Origin: Desulfobacterales bacterium
Lineage (GTDB): Bacteria > Desulfobacterota > Desulfobacteria > Desulfobacterales > ETH-SRB1
DNA length: 6,250 nt
Reading direction: 5' to 3'
NCBI GenBank assembly: GCA_030669465.1
Contig: DAOVDN010000071.1
Span: forward strand, 1 to 6,250
In this document: in pieces, positions 1-5,948 of the stretch
Numbering within the stretch: position 1 is the stretch's first letter
Layout: each line of letters opens with the position of its first letter
The notes under the pieces: generated by a model
Seen by the model: only the letters and a program-made list of their open reading frames with translations
Told to the model about the DNA's origin: nothing
The model's database searches: none
Program-made: the position numbers and the translations under genes

Positions 1-16
1 AACCCACTTGCAAAAT

Positions 17-838
17 ATGAAAACAAAAAAATGGATTGCATATACGATATATGGCATAGTGATTACTGCCATTTTTCTGCATGTTCGCTTCCCTTCGGAC
101 AGCGCGGGAAGGTATATCAGATCAATTGTCGAACGCAGCAATCCGAACGTCGCTCTTTTGGTTGATTCTGTGAAACTCTGTTTACCGCCCGGCATAAAAC
201 TAAGCAACATTGAAGTCAGCTTCAGGGACAGGCCGGATTTAATTCTCAGGGCAAACGTCTTAAAACTGCGGCCGGCCATTACAAGCCTTCTCTCAGGCAA
301 ACTGTCATTCCTCCTCTATACGGACGCATACGAGGGGAGCATGCGGATAGATATAAATTTCACGAACCGCTTTTCGACCAAAGGCCCGGTCAGGATAAGG
401 GCCGGATTTAATGACATCAACCTCGAAAAGTGTTCCTTCATAAAAACGGCAACAGGCCGTCTGGTTGACGGCAGGCTCAGTGGCTCTTTTTCATACAATG
501 GAAAATGGGACAGGGTTATCAACGGCGCAGGCAGCGCCGGATTCACACTTCTTGACGGAAACATACAGCTACTGAAGAGCATGTTCGGCTTTGACGGGCT
601 GGCCTTCGATAAAGCGGAGGCAGAATTAACGCTTAAAAACCGCGCCCTTAAAATAATCGGATTGGACGTAACGGGAAAACAGATCAGTGGGTCCTTTAAA
701 GGAAACATATTTCTTGACAGGGATATCATGCAAAGCAGGGTTGCCATAAAAGGCGATATGGAAATTCCAGCGCTGGACAGGAAGGTTTCAACTACTTTAA
801 AGGGAACAGTATCCAAACCAATCCCAGAGTTTATGTAA
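17..838 (+). CDS. gspN: Type II secretion system protein GspN
   Basis: A 273-residue protein if started at the ATG at 17; a TTG nine bases upstream (position 8) would add three residues. The ATG is preferred because the basic N-terminus (MKTKKW) then leads straight into one hydrophobic segment (about residues 6-22), giving a signal-anchor inner-membrane protein with a periplasmic body. The body is beta-rich and AsmA-like: a segment with GRLSGSFSYNGKW, then GNIQLLKSMFGFDGLAF, then a KNRALKIIGLDVTGKQISGS stretch, the layout expected of the divergent GspN family found in T2SS operons of Desulfobacterota. GspN is an accessory inner-membrane component whose exact role is poorly defined. Its place directly before gspC supports the call. 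No clear Shine-Dalgarno is visible, but only 16 upstream bases are available. Another AsmA/DUF748-like protein is the main alternative; the operon makes GspN more likely. Confidence 0.86.
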   Translation: MKTKKWIAYTIYGIVITAIFLHVRFPSDSAGRYIRSIVERSNPNVALLVDSVKLCLPPGIKLSNIEVSFRDRPDLILRANVLKLRPAITSLLSGKLSFLLYTDAYEGSMRIDINFTNRFSTKGPVRIRAGFNDINLEKCSFIKTATGRLVDGRLSGSFSYNGKWDRVINGAGSAGFTLLDGNIQLLKSMFGFDGLAFDKAEAELTLKNRALKIIGLDVTGKQISGSFKGNIFLDRDIMQSRVAIKGDMEIPALDRKVSTTLKGTVSKPIPEFM

Positions 839-929
839 GAAGAGATAGGCTGAAGGCATTTAGGCTGAAGGCTGAAGTGATCTAACAGCCTTCAGCCTAC
901 AGCCTAAGCAACCTGAATAGTTACAAATT
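839..929 (+). repeat. gspN-gspC spacer with direct and perfect inverted repeats
   Basis: This 91-base gap is mostly repeat. TAGGCTGAAGGC occurs at 846-857 and again at 861-872. The second copy begins a perfect 14-base inverted repeat: TAGGCTGAAGGCTG (861-874) and CAGCCTTCAGCCTA (886-899), separated by an 11-base loop. A further AGCCTA follows at 901-906. As RNA it would form a strong hairpin. No T-tract follows the right arm, so it is not a typical intrinsic terminator, and gspC begins about 30 bases later. Its role is unknown; an mRNA-processing or stability element, or an inert repeat, are possible. Confidence 0.85.
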
Positions 930-1775
930 ATGACAACTAAATACCGTACAATATTTATACTTGCAGCAATAACAGCACTGTCCTTCCTGTTTGTGGATAT
1001 CTTTTACAAGACGCTCGAGGCAAAACTTTCCGGATTCCAGACAAAAGAGACATCCACCAGAAAAACTGTCACACGCAAGGCTGCGAGAAGACCGTCTCTG
1101 AATACCTACAGGGTAATTTCAGACAGGAACCTGTTCGGTTCGATTGACAAAGCAGGTGAAAAAATACAGATCAATGTTGATGAGCTGGAAGCCACAAACC
1201 TTGATTTGGCCCTTCTTGGAACTGTTTCCGGCGCCGGAAGGTTTGACTTTGCCGTTATCGAGGAAAAAAGAAAAAAGAAACAGGGGCTTTTTAGAGAGGG
1301 GGATGCAGTCGCCGCCGCCACCATCATCAGGATCATGAGAGGCATGGTTGTCCTGAGAGTGGATGGCAGGGATGAGATACTGAAGATGGATGAAATCGAT
1401 CCGGGCAAAACAGGTGACGAAAAACAGATTTCGGGCTCCAGGGGCAGAGGTATAAAGAACGTAATAAAGGTAAAGAAAACCGATATCGACAACGCGTTTA
1501 AAAAGATGGGGAAAATGCTTGCCAAGGTTCGCATAAGACCCTACTTTTCTTCAGGAAAGCCGGATGGATTCATGGTAAGCAGAATAAAGCCCGGGAGCAT
1601 CTTTCAGAAAATAGGCATGCAAAACGGGGATATCATACAGGGTATTGACAACCAGCCCATTAAGACCCCGGATGAGATGCTGAAACTTTACAACAGGCTG
1701 AAATCCGGCTCTGCAATAAGCCTTAATATCAAAAGAAAAGGAAGGCAGGAAGAACTGAGATATATTTTTAAGTAA
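930..1775 (+). CDS. gspC: Type II secretion system protein GspC (HR + PDZ domains)
   Basis: The 281-residue product has the full GspC layout. A short cytoplasmic N-terminus precedes one transmembrane segment (about 8-25), then a basic linker (six Arg/Lys within 44-54). The homology region runs about 58-155: it opens with YRVISDRNLFG and contains the LALLGTVSG strand, the FREGDAV turn and the VVLRVDGRDEILKM strand. A C-terminal PDZ domain spans about 195-281 (VSRIKPGSIFQKIGMQNGDI, then IDNQPIKTPDEML). In known systems the HR domain contacts the N0 domain of the GspD secretin and the N-terminal part docks on the inner-membrane platform; the PDZ domain is linked to substrate recognition. Start at ATG 930 places the membrane segment correctly; no good Shine-Dalgarno precedes it. 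Stop TAA at 1773. The position between gspN and the ATPase-TPR-gspD group fits. Confidence 0.93.
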   Translation: MTTKYRTIFILAAITALSFLFVDIFYKTLEAKLSGFQTKETSTRKTVTRKAARRPSLNTYRVISDRNLFGSIDKAGEKIQINVDELEATNLDLALLGTVSGAGRFDFAVIEEKRKKKQGLFREGDAVAAATIIRIMRGMVVLRVDGRDEILKMDEIDPGKTGDEKQISGSRGRGIKNVIKVKKTDIDNAFKKMGKMLAKVRIRPYFSSGKPDGFMVSRIKPGSIFQKIGMQNGDIIQGIDNQPIKTPDEMLKLYNRLKSGSAISLNIKRKGRQEELRYIFK

Positions 1776-1786
1776 AACAGCTCGTT

Positions 1787-1817
1787 GCCTGCCGCGACGG
1801 GCGCGAGCACGGCGGGC
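1787..1817 (+). other. GC-rich imperfect stem-loop after gspC
   Basis: Bases 1787-1794 (GCCTGCCG) can pair with 1810-1817 (CGGCGGGC) over eight pairs, including one G-U, around a 15-base loop. The patch is markedly more GC-rich than the genes on either side. It begins 12 bases after the gspC stop. No T-run follows, so it is not called a terminator. It may be a repeat relic or an RNA structure between gspC and the ATPase gene. Confidence 0.45.
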
Positions 1818-1844
1818 TGGTTACTCGTTGCTGGTTACTCGTTG
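1817..1844 (+). repeat. Two tandem copies of CTGGTTACTCGTTG
   Basis: CTGGTTACTCGTTG occurs at 1817-1830 and immediately again at 1831-1844, a perfect 2 x 14-base tandem. A shorter CTCGTTG also occurs at 1781-1787 just after the gspC stop. The tandem abuts the TGAACC array at 1845, so two unrelated repeat words are joined end to end with no spacer. Confidence 0.9.
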
Positions 1845-1872
1845 TGAACCCTGAACCTTTGAACCCTGAACA
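1845..1872 (+). repeat. TGAACC short array upstream of the ExeA-like gene
   Basis: TGAACC starts at 1845, 1852 and 1860, with a final TGAACA at 1867, giving 7, 8 and 7-base steps. The first 20 bases (1845-1864) are identical to 5929-5948 at the start of gspE. If translation began at the GTG at 1844 the array would be read in frame as NPEPLNPEHLI ahead of the conserved start of the ATPase. Confidence 0.88.
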
Positions 1873-1879
1873 TTTAATT

Positions 1880-2851
1880 ATGTACACATCATATTTCGGC
1901 TTGAAAGAAAATCCCTTTAATCTGACTCCGGATCCCAGATATCTTTTTCTGAGTCCCCAGCACAGTGAAGCGTTAAACCACCTGATCTACAGCATAAATG
2001 AAAAGAAGGGGTTCATGGTGATTACCGGAGGAATCGGAACCGGCAAGACCACCATCTGCAGAACACTGCTTTCCGTCCTGGATCAATCGATTGACAGCGC
2101 CTTGATATTCAACCCCTCTCTCTCAGAGATGGAGCTTCTCGCAACTGTAAATCAGGAGTTTGGAGTCAAATCAGGACAAGGAAGAAAGACTAAAAAGCGA
2201 TATATTGACGCGTTAAATAAATTTTTACTGAAAAACTTTTCTGCGAATAGAAATGCGGTTTTGCTTATCGATGAGGCCCAAAACCTTTCCCGTGGCGTGC
2301 TGGAACAGATCCGGATGCTTTCCAACCTCGAAACCGAAAGAGAAAAGCTGCTGCAGATAGTGCTCATCGGACAACCGGAATTGGAGAAACTTCTAACATC
2401 ACCATCTCTGAAACAACTTAATGAAAGAATTACAGTAAAGTACAACTTAACCCCGTTTAATCGTCGCCAGGAAGAAGACTATATAAGGCACAGATTAGCG
2501 GTAGCTGGTGGAGACAATGGATTCCCCCTGTTTTCCAGCCGGGCATACAGAAAGATCCACAGTTATTCCAAGGGTATCCCCAGGCGCATAAATGCCATCT
2601 GTGACAGAGCGCTGCTCATCGCGTACAGCGGGGGTTCCGGCGCCGTCAGCGGGAAACTTATAAAGGAGGCGGTATCTGATATCGGCAGCGGCTACCTGAC
2701 AGATAAAACAAACTCTCGAAAGAGGGGGGAACGCCTGGTTTTTCTTTTTACCCTGATTATGTTTATCCTTATATTACTGGCAGTCGCGGTGGACAAAGAA
2801 GCGGTTTTTGAATTCTTTTCAAATGCAAATCTTTTTGAGTGGCATAGATGA
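1880..2851 (+). CDS. ExeA/GspA-like AAA ATPase of the T2SS accessory complex
   Basis: From ATG 1880 the product is 323 residues and opens with YFGLKENPFNLTPDPRYLFL, the usual N-terminus of ExeA-type ATPases. The P-loop is GGIGTGKTT (50-58), Walker B is VLLIDEAQ (127-134), a sensor-like strand is IVLIGQPEL (160-168), and GIPRRIN (233-239) lies in the lid region. One transmembrane segment follows near 286-304, leaving only about 19 residues beyond it. Aeromonas ExeA has a C-terminal peptidoglycan-binding domain after the membrane segment; none exists here. ExeA, with ExeB, helps the secretin assemble across peptidoglycan, and gspD lies just downstream. An in-frame GTG at 1844 would add 12 residues (NPEPLNPEHLI) read entirely from the repeat array; family similarity favours 1880. 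Neither start has a clear Shine-Dalgarno. The gene overlaps the next by four bases (ATGA). Confidence 0.93.
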   Translation: MYTSYFGLKENPFNLTPDPRYLFLSPQHSEALNHLIYSINEKKGFMVITGGIGTGKTTICRTLLSVLDQSIDSALIFNPSLSEMELLATVNQEFGVKSGQGRKTKKRYIDALNKFLLKNFSANRNAVLLIDEAQNLSRGVLEQIRMLSNLETEREKLLQIVLIGQPELEKLLTSPSLKQLNERITVKYNLTPFNRRQEEDYIRHRLAVAGGDNGFPLFSSRAYRKIHSYSKGIPRRINAICDRALLIAYSGGSGAVSGKLIKEAVSDIGSGYLTDKTNSRKRGERLVFLFTLIMFILILLAVAVDKEAVFEFFSNANLFEWHR

Positions 2852-3594
2852 GTCATATAGATAACGCCCTTAAAAAGGCTCAGGAAGAAAAAAATAATAT
2901 ATATCAGCGCTACAGTCGAATAACGCCTGTGGCAACCCGCAAAAATAATACCGGCGCCAAGGCGGGGCAGGTAATCGTTACGGCTGTTGCATTGATATCT
3001 CTTGTCGCAATCGTCCTCATGGTGTTTGAAAACAACGCGCCGGACAAGAAAGAGGACGCAATCCCACACGGAAATATCGTGGCGGAGAAGGCGTCAACAT
3101 CGCGACAGGAAACGGGGACCAGCGCGCGTGAGCTGGGCAGTCACGTGGTTGCGACTGACAAAGACGGGGCCGGACCAGACGCCTGCGAAAAAGCTGAACA
3201 AAGAGAGGCCAATGCGGATAATCTTTACAAAAAAGCCCTGGACTGGTATCAGAAGGGCGACCTGGATAAGGCTGGTGAGGAGTACAAAAAGGTCCTGAGC
3301 ATTGAACCAAAGCATGTCTTTGCCCTGAACAATCTCGGAGTCATTTACATGAGTCGGAAGGGAAACAAAGAAGCTGCGGACATGTTCAGGAAGGCGATAG
3401 ACCTGAAGGCTGACTATGTTGATCCATACTACAACCTGGCATGTCTCTACTCTCTGTCGGGGAACATTTCAAAGAGCCTATATTATCTGAAAATGGCTGT
3501 CTCAATAAATAATAGTGTGAAAAACTGGGCAAAAAATGATAAGGATCTGGAAGGACTAAGAGTATCGGAAACATACAAGAAGATTATGAAATGA
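2848..3594 (+). CDS. GspB-like inner-membrane protein with periplasmic TPR domain
   Basis: The 248-residue product starts within the previous gene (ATGA overlap at 2848-2851), pointing to coupled translation. Its first residues, MSHIDNALKKAQEEK, resemble the short cytoplasmic N-terminus of GspB/ExeB proteins (the ALKKA-type motif). One transmembrane segment follows (about 39-60), then a low-complexity linker (about 62-120) rich in charged residues, Ala, Ser and Thr. The rest is a TPR domain with three visible units: about 123-154 (ALDWYQKGDLDKA), 157-190 (ALNNLGVIYMSRKGNKEAAD) and 191-222 (YYNLACLYSLSGNISKSL). A capping helix (DKDLEGLRVSETYKKIM) ends it. Canonical GspB carries a different periplasmic domain. 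The inference is that this protein partners the upstream ATPase and uses the TPRs to contact GspD or another periplasmic component. A TPR protein of unrelated role that shares the operon is the alternative. Confidence 0.87.
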   Translation: MSHIDNALKKAQEEKNNIYQRYSRITPVATRKNNTGAKAGQVIVTAVALISLVAIVLMVFENNAPDKKEDAIPHGNIVAEKASTSRQETGTSARELGSHVVATDKDGAGPDACEKAEQREANADNLYKKALDWYQKGDLDKAGEEYKKVLSIEPKHVFALNNLGVIYMSRKGNKEAADMFRKAIDLKADYVDPYYNLACLYSLSGNISKSLYYLKMAVSINNSVKNWAKNDKDLEGLRVSETYKKIMK

Positions 3595-3601
3595 TTGTAA
3601 T

Positions 3602-5638
3602 ATGAAAATATTATTGAAGAAAAATTTGTCGTTAGCTGTTTTGACAGCATGCATTATCCTGCTTTTGCTGTCTGGAAATACAATGGGCGCGCGGGTAACG
3701 GATGCTGAAAAGACAGTTTCAACCTCCGGCGAAAAAACTGCCAGCCCGGAAAAAAAATCGCCAAAAATTTCCCCTGGTAAGAAAATCGAAAAAAAGAAAA
3801 CACAGGCAAAGAAGAAAGCCGGGCCGCGCAAAGAAGAGGCCAGATACGTCACCATAGATTTTGACGATGTCGATATAAGGGTATTCATCAAATTTATCAG
3901 CGAATTGACGGGCAGCAACTTCGTGATCGACAGGGGGGTTAAGGGAAAGGTTACCATAATCTCCCCGAAAAAGATCTCAATCCAGGAGGCCTACAAGGTA
4001 TTTGAATCGGTCCTGGAAGTGCATGGATTCAGCGTAGTTCCGGCCGGAGATATCATAAAGATAGTTCCTTCAAAAGACGCGAGGACAAAAAATATTGAAA
4101 CACGACTGAAAAGGGAAGCAATAGACCCGGAAGACAAGGTTGTGACGCAAATCATTTCTCTAAATTACGCAAACCCCAATGAACTGAAGAAGGTTTTAGC
4201 GCCGCTGATATCCAAATCAAGCGTTATCCTGTCCTATCCTCCAACGGGAATGCTTATCGTAACCGACCTGCTCTCCAACATAAAAAGACTTCTTAAAATA
4301 GTAAGCGCCCTGGACATTGAGGGGATAGAGGAACAGATATCGGTCATTCCACTGGAGCGCGCCTCCTCCACGGAGATTGCCAAATCGCTGAATCAGATAT
4401 TCCAGAAGACAGCCAGGCAAAAAAAAGGCATGATCGCGTCCACCATAAAGATTGTAGCTGACGAACGTACAAATACCATAATAACCCTGGCCAGCGAAAA
4501 TGACACTACGCGCATAAGGCAACTCATAAAACTTTTAGACAAGGACGTCCCTAAGGGAGAAGAAAGGCTGCGTGTTTACCGCCTTGAGAATGCCGATGCC
4601 GAAGAGCTGTCAAAGGTCCTGATGAATCTTCCTGCAAAGGGCGCGAAAGACACCAAAAAAGGAAAAACTCCCCTCCTCACAAAAGACATAAGCATAGTGC
4701 CGGACAAGGCCACAAACTCCCTTATCATCACGGCGGAAAGAGATGACTACAACGTCCTTGAGTGCGTGATCAAGCAGCTCGACATACCCCGCCCCATGGT
4801 CTATATCGAAGCCCTTATTATGGAGGTCAATGTGGATAAGGCGTTCAAAATCGGCGCAGAATGGCAGGCAGGAGAAAAATTCCACGGTGACAGCACCAAA
4901 GGTTATGGTGGTGGATTTACAGGCGCCGGTATAATTCCTACCCCGGATGCACTTGGCAATATTTCTTATCCAAGCGGGTTTTCCCTTGGCGTGTTCAGCG
5001 ACATGATCAAGATAGGTAAGGTATATTTCCCCAACCTGGGCGCTGTGCTGCAAGCTTATCAGAAGGATCAGGATGTCCATATCCTTTCAACACCCCAGAT
5101 ACTTACCCTGGACAATGAAGAGGCGGAAATATATGTCGGTGAAAATGTGCCTTATCAAACCAGGGCGGATACCTCCGACATCGGTACAGATTACAGCACC
5201 TACGAATACAAGGATGTGGGAGTAACCCTGAGAATCACCCCACAGATCAGCCAGGAACGTTTTGTGCGGCTGAATGTATTCCAGGAAGTGACAAAACTAA
5301 TAACGGAGGTAGGTGTAACAACGCCTACGACGTTGAAACGCACGACCAAAACAACGGTAACGATAAAGGACAAGAACACCATAGTTATAGGCGGTCTGAT
5401 AGGAGACGACATCACAAATACTGTGTACAAGACCCCCTGTCTTGGGGATATTCCGGGCCTCGGCTGGTTTTTCAAATATAAGAACGAGTCGCGTGAAAAG
5501 AGGAATCTCTTCATATTCATCACCCCGCACATCGTAGAAAACCCGACAGAGGCGAAAGTAATATATGATGAGAAACAGGAACACATCAACAAGGTCGAAG
5601 AGGGCGTGATCAAGACATACAAGAGAAGGAGTAAGTAA
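3602..5638 (+). CDS. gspD: Type II secretion system secretin GspD
   Basis: The 678-residue product is a full-length secretin, the outer-membrane channel of the T2SS. A signal peptide (hydrophobic core about 9-24, probable cleavage after GNTMGA near residue 30) is followed by an unusual lysine-rich linker (about 45-79). The N0 domain spans about 82-157 (VTIDFDDVDIRVFIKFISEL, then IVPSKDA). Three KH-like repeats follow: N1 about 181-239, N2 about 244-315, and N3 about 322-395 (IVPDKATNSLIITA). The secretin domain covers about 398-646, with STPQILTLDNEEAEIYVGE (496-514), VPYQT, YKDVGVTLRITPQIS (536-550), TPCLGDIPGLGWFFK (611-625) and FIFITPHIVENP (637-648). Only about 30 residues follow. The ATG is seven bases after the TPR gene stop, with no strong Shine-Dalgarno, suggesting coupling or reinitiation. 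GspC (HR domain) is the expected N0 partner. Confidence 0.97.
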   Translation: MKILLKKNLSLAVLTACIILLLLSGNTMGARVTDAEKTVSTSGEKTASPEKKSPKISPGKKIEKKKTQAKKKAGPRKEEARYVTIDFDDVDIRVFIKFISELTGSNFVIDRGVKGKVTIISPKKISIQEAYKVFESVLEVHGFSVVPAGDIIKIVPSKDARTKNIETRLKREAIDPEDKVVTQIISLNYANPNELKKVLAPLISKSSVILSYPPTGMLIVTDLLSNIKRLLKIVSALDIEGIEEQISVIPLERASSTEIAKSLNQIFQKTARQKKGMIASTIKIVADERTNTIITLASENDTTRIRQLIKLLDKDVPKGEERLRVYRLENADAEELSKVLMNLPAKGAKDTKKGKTPLLTKDISIVPDKATNSLIITAERDDYNVLECVIKQLDIPRPMVYIEALIMEVNVDKAFKIGAEWQAGEKFHGDSTKGYGGGFTGAGIIPTPDALGNISYPSGFSLGVFSDMIKIGKVYFPNLGAVLQAYQKDQDVHILSTPQILTLDNEEAEIYVGENVPYQTRADTSDIGTDYSTYEYKDVGVTLRITPQISQERFVRLNVFQEVTKLITEVGVTTPTTLKRTTKTTVTIKDKNTIVIGGLIGDDITNTVYKTPCLGDIPGLGWFFKYKNESREKRNLFIFITPHIVENPTEAKVIYDEKQEHINKVEEGVIKTYKRRSK

Positions 5639-5647
5639 GTCAGAAGA

Positions 5648-5703
5648 TGAGAAGATTAGAAGGTGAGAAGATTAGAAGGTGAGAAGATTAGAAGATTAGA
5701 AGG
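5648..5703 (+). repeat. Tandem TGAGAAGATTAGAAGG repeats
   Basis: The 16-base unit TGAGAAGATTAGAAGG stands at 5648-5663 and 5664-5679, then 5680-5694 repeats all but the last G, followed by a partial copy ATTAGAAGG (5695-5703). The plus strand here contains no C from 5642 until 5704. It starts about ten bases after the gspD stop. Purine-rich tandem DNA of this sort is prone to slippage; no coding or terminator role is seen. Confidence 0.9.
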
Positions 5704-5759
5704 CAGAGGTCAGAGATTGGAAGTCGGAGATCAGAGGGCAGAAGTCAGGCATTGGAAGT
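5702..5759 (+). repeat. Imperfect 23-base direct repeat, period 35
   Basis: The segments 5702-5724 and 5737-5759 align without gaps over 23 bases with three differences; both begin GGCAGA and end ATTGGAAGT. The 12 bases between them (CGGAGATCAGAG) reuse the same CAGAG word. This block continues the purine-rich strand bias of the preceding tandem repeat. Confidence 0.75.
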
Positions 5760-5780
5760 TGATTTTGAATGTTGAATTTT

Positions 5781-5811
5781 GAACCGCAGAACCGCAGAAC
5801 AAGGAACCGCA
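5781..5811 (+). repeat. GAACCGCA short direct repeats
   Basis: GAACCGCA occurs at 5781-5788, 5789-5796 and 5804-5811. Just upstream TGAAT at 5766 and 5773 and TGAAC at 5780 fall at seven-base steps, the same spacing style as the TGAACC arrays. The third copy is embedded in the left arm of the hairpin at 5796-5856. Confidence 0.8.
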
Positions 5812-5856
5812 GAATATCGAAGTAAAAAAACTTCATCATTCGACATTCCTTGTTCT
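5796..5856 (+). other. Long imperfect hairpin between gspD and gspE
   Basis: AGAACAAGGAA (5796-5806) pairs perfectly with TTCCTTGTTCT (5846-5856), 11 pairs. Further in, GAAT (5812-5815) pairs with ATTC (5838-5841), and GAAGT (5819-5823) pairs with ACTTC (5830-5834), closing a loop of six A residues. Two internal loops separate the helices, giving about 20 pairs in all. The bases after the right arm (ACATTCGATATTCG) are not a T-tract, so a plus-strand intrinsic terminator is not supported. It may affect gspD-gspE transcript processing or simply be a mobile or repeat relic. Confidence 0.65.
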
Positions 5857-5883
5857 ACATTCGATATTCGCATTTAAGAACTC

Positions 5884-5948
5884 TGAACCTTGAACCTTTG
5901 AACCGTGAACCGTTGAACCTTTGAACCATGAACCCTGAACCTTTGAAC
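5884..5948 (+). repeat. Nine-unit TGAACC array overlapping the gspE start
   Basis: TGAACC begins at 5884, 5891, 5899, 5906, 5914, 5922, 5929 and 5936, with a ninth TGAAC at 5944. Steps are 7, 8, 7, 8, 8, 7, 7 and 8 bases. The spacers are short (C, T, G, A, or TT and GT). The unit at 5929 supplies the TG of the probable gspE start codon, so the last units are translated as NPEPLN. The unit at 5922 supplies an in-frame TGA two codons before that start. Confidence 0.92.

Noticed and set aside
316..816. Minus-strand open frame of 166 codons opposite gspN
   Set aside because: It lies wholly within gspN, has no recognisable domain, and its Ser/Leu/Phe-rich product is what the complement of this coding strand would yield.
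861..899. Intrinsic terminator between gspN and gspC
   Set aside because: The stem is perfect but no run of T follows the right arm, and gspC continues the same operon within about 30 bases.
1844..1879. GTG 1844 as the start of the ExeA-like ATPase
   Set aside because: The added 12 residues come entirely from the repeat array, and family members begin with the MY-x-x-YFGL-type N-terminus at 1880. Kept as an alternative only.
2692..3069. Minus-strand open frame across the ATPase-TPR junction
   Set aside because: It overlaps two supported genes and its hydrophobic run is the complement of their membrane segments.
3002..3298. Plus-strand open frame of 98 codons within the TPR gene
   Set aside because: It is a different frame of a well-supported gene; the product is Arg/Thr/Trp-rich with no domain.
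3641..3652. Possible lipobox LTAC at residues 14-17 of GspD
   Set aside because: The hydrophobic core continues past this Cys (IILLLLSG), so the Cys sits in the middle of the signal peptide and not at its end; cleavage near residue 30 is more plausible.
4610..5080. Minus-strand open frame of 156 codons opposite gspD
   Set aside because: It is fully covered by the secretin reading frame, which is conserved on the plus strand; no family features are visible.
5639..5948. CRISPR array or insertion sequence in the gspD-gspE gap
   Set aside because: Units are 7-23 bases without spacers of uniform length, and no transposase or cas gene or terminal inverted repeat is seen.
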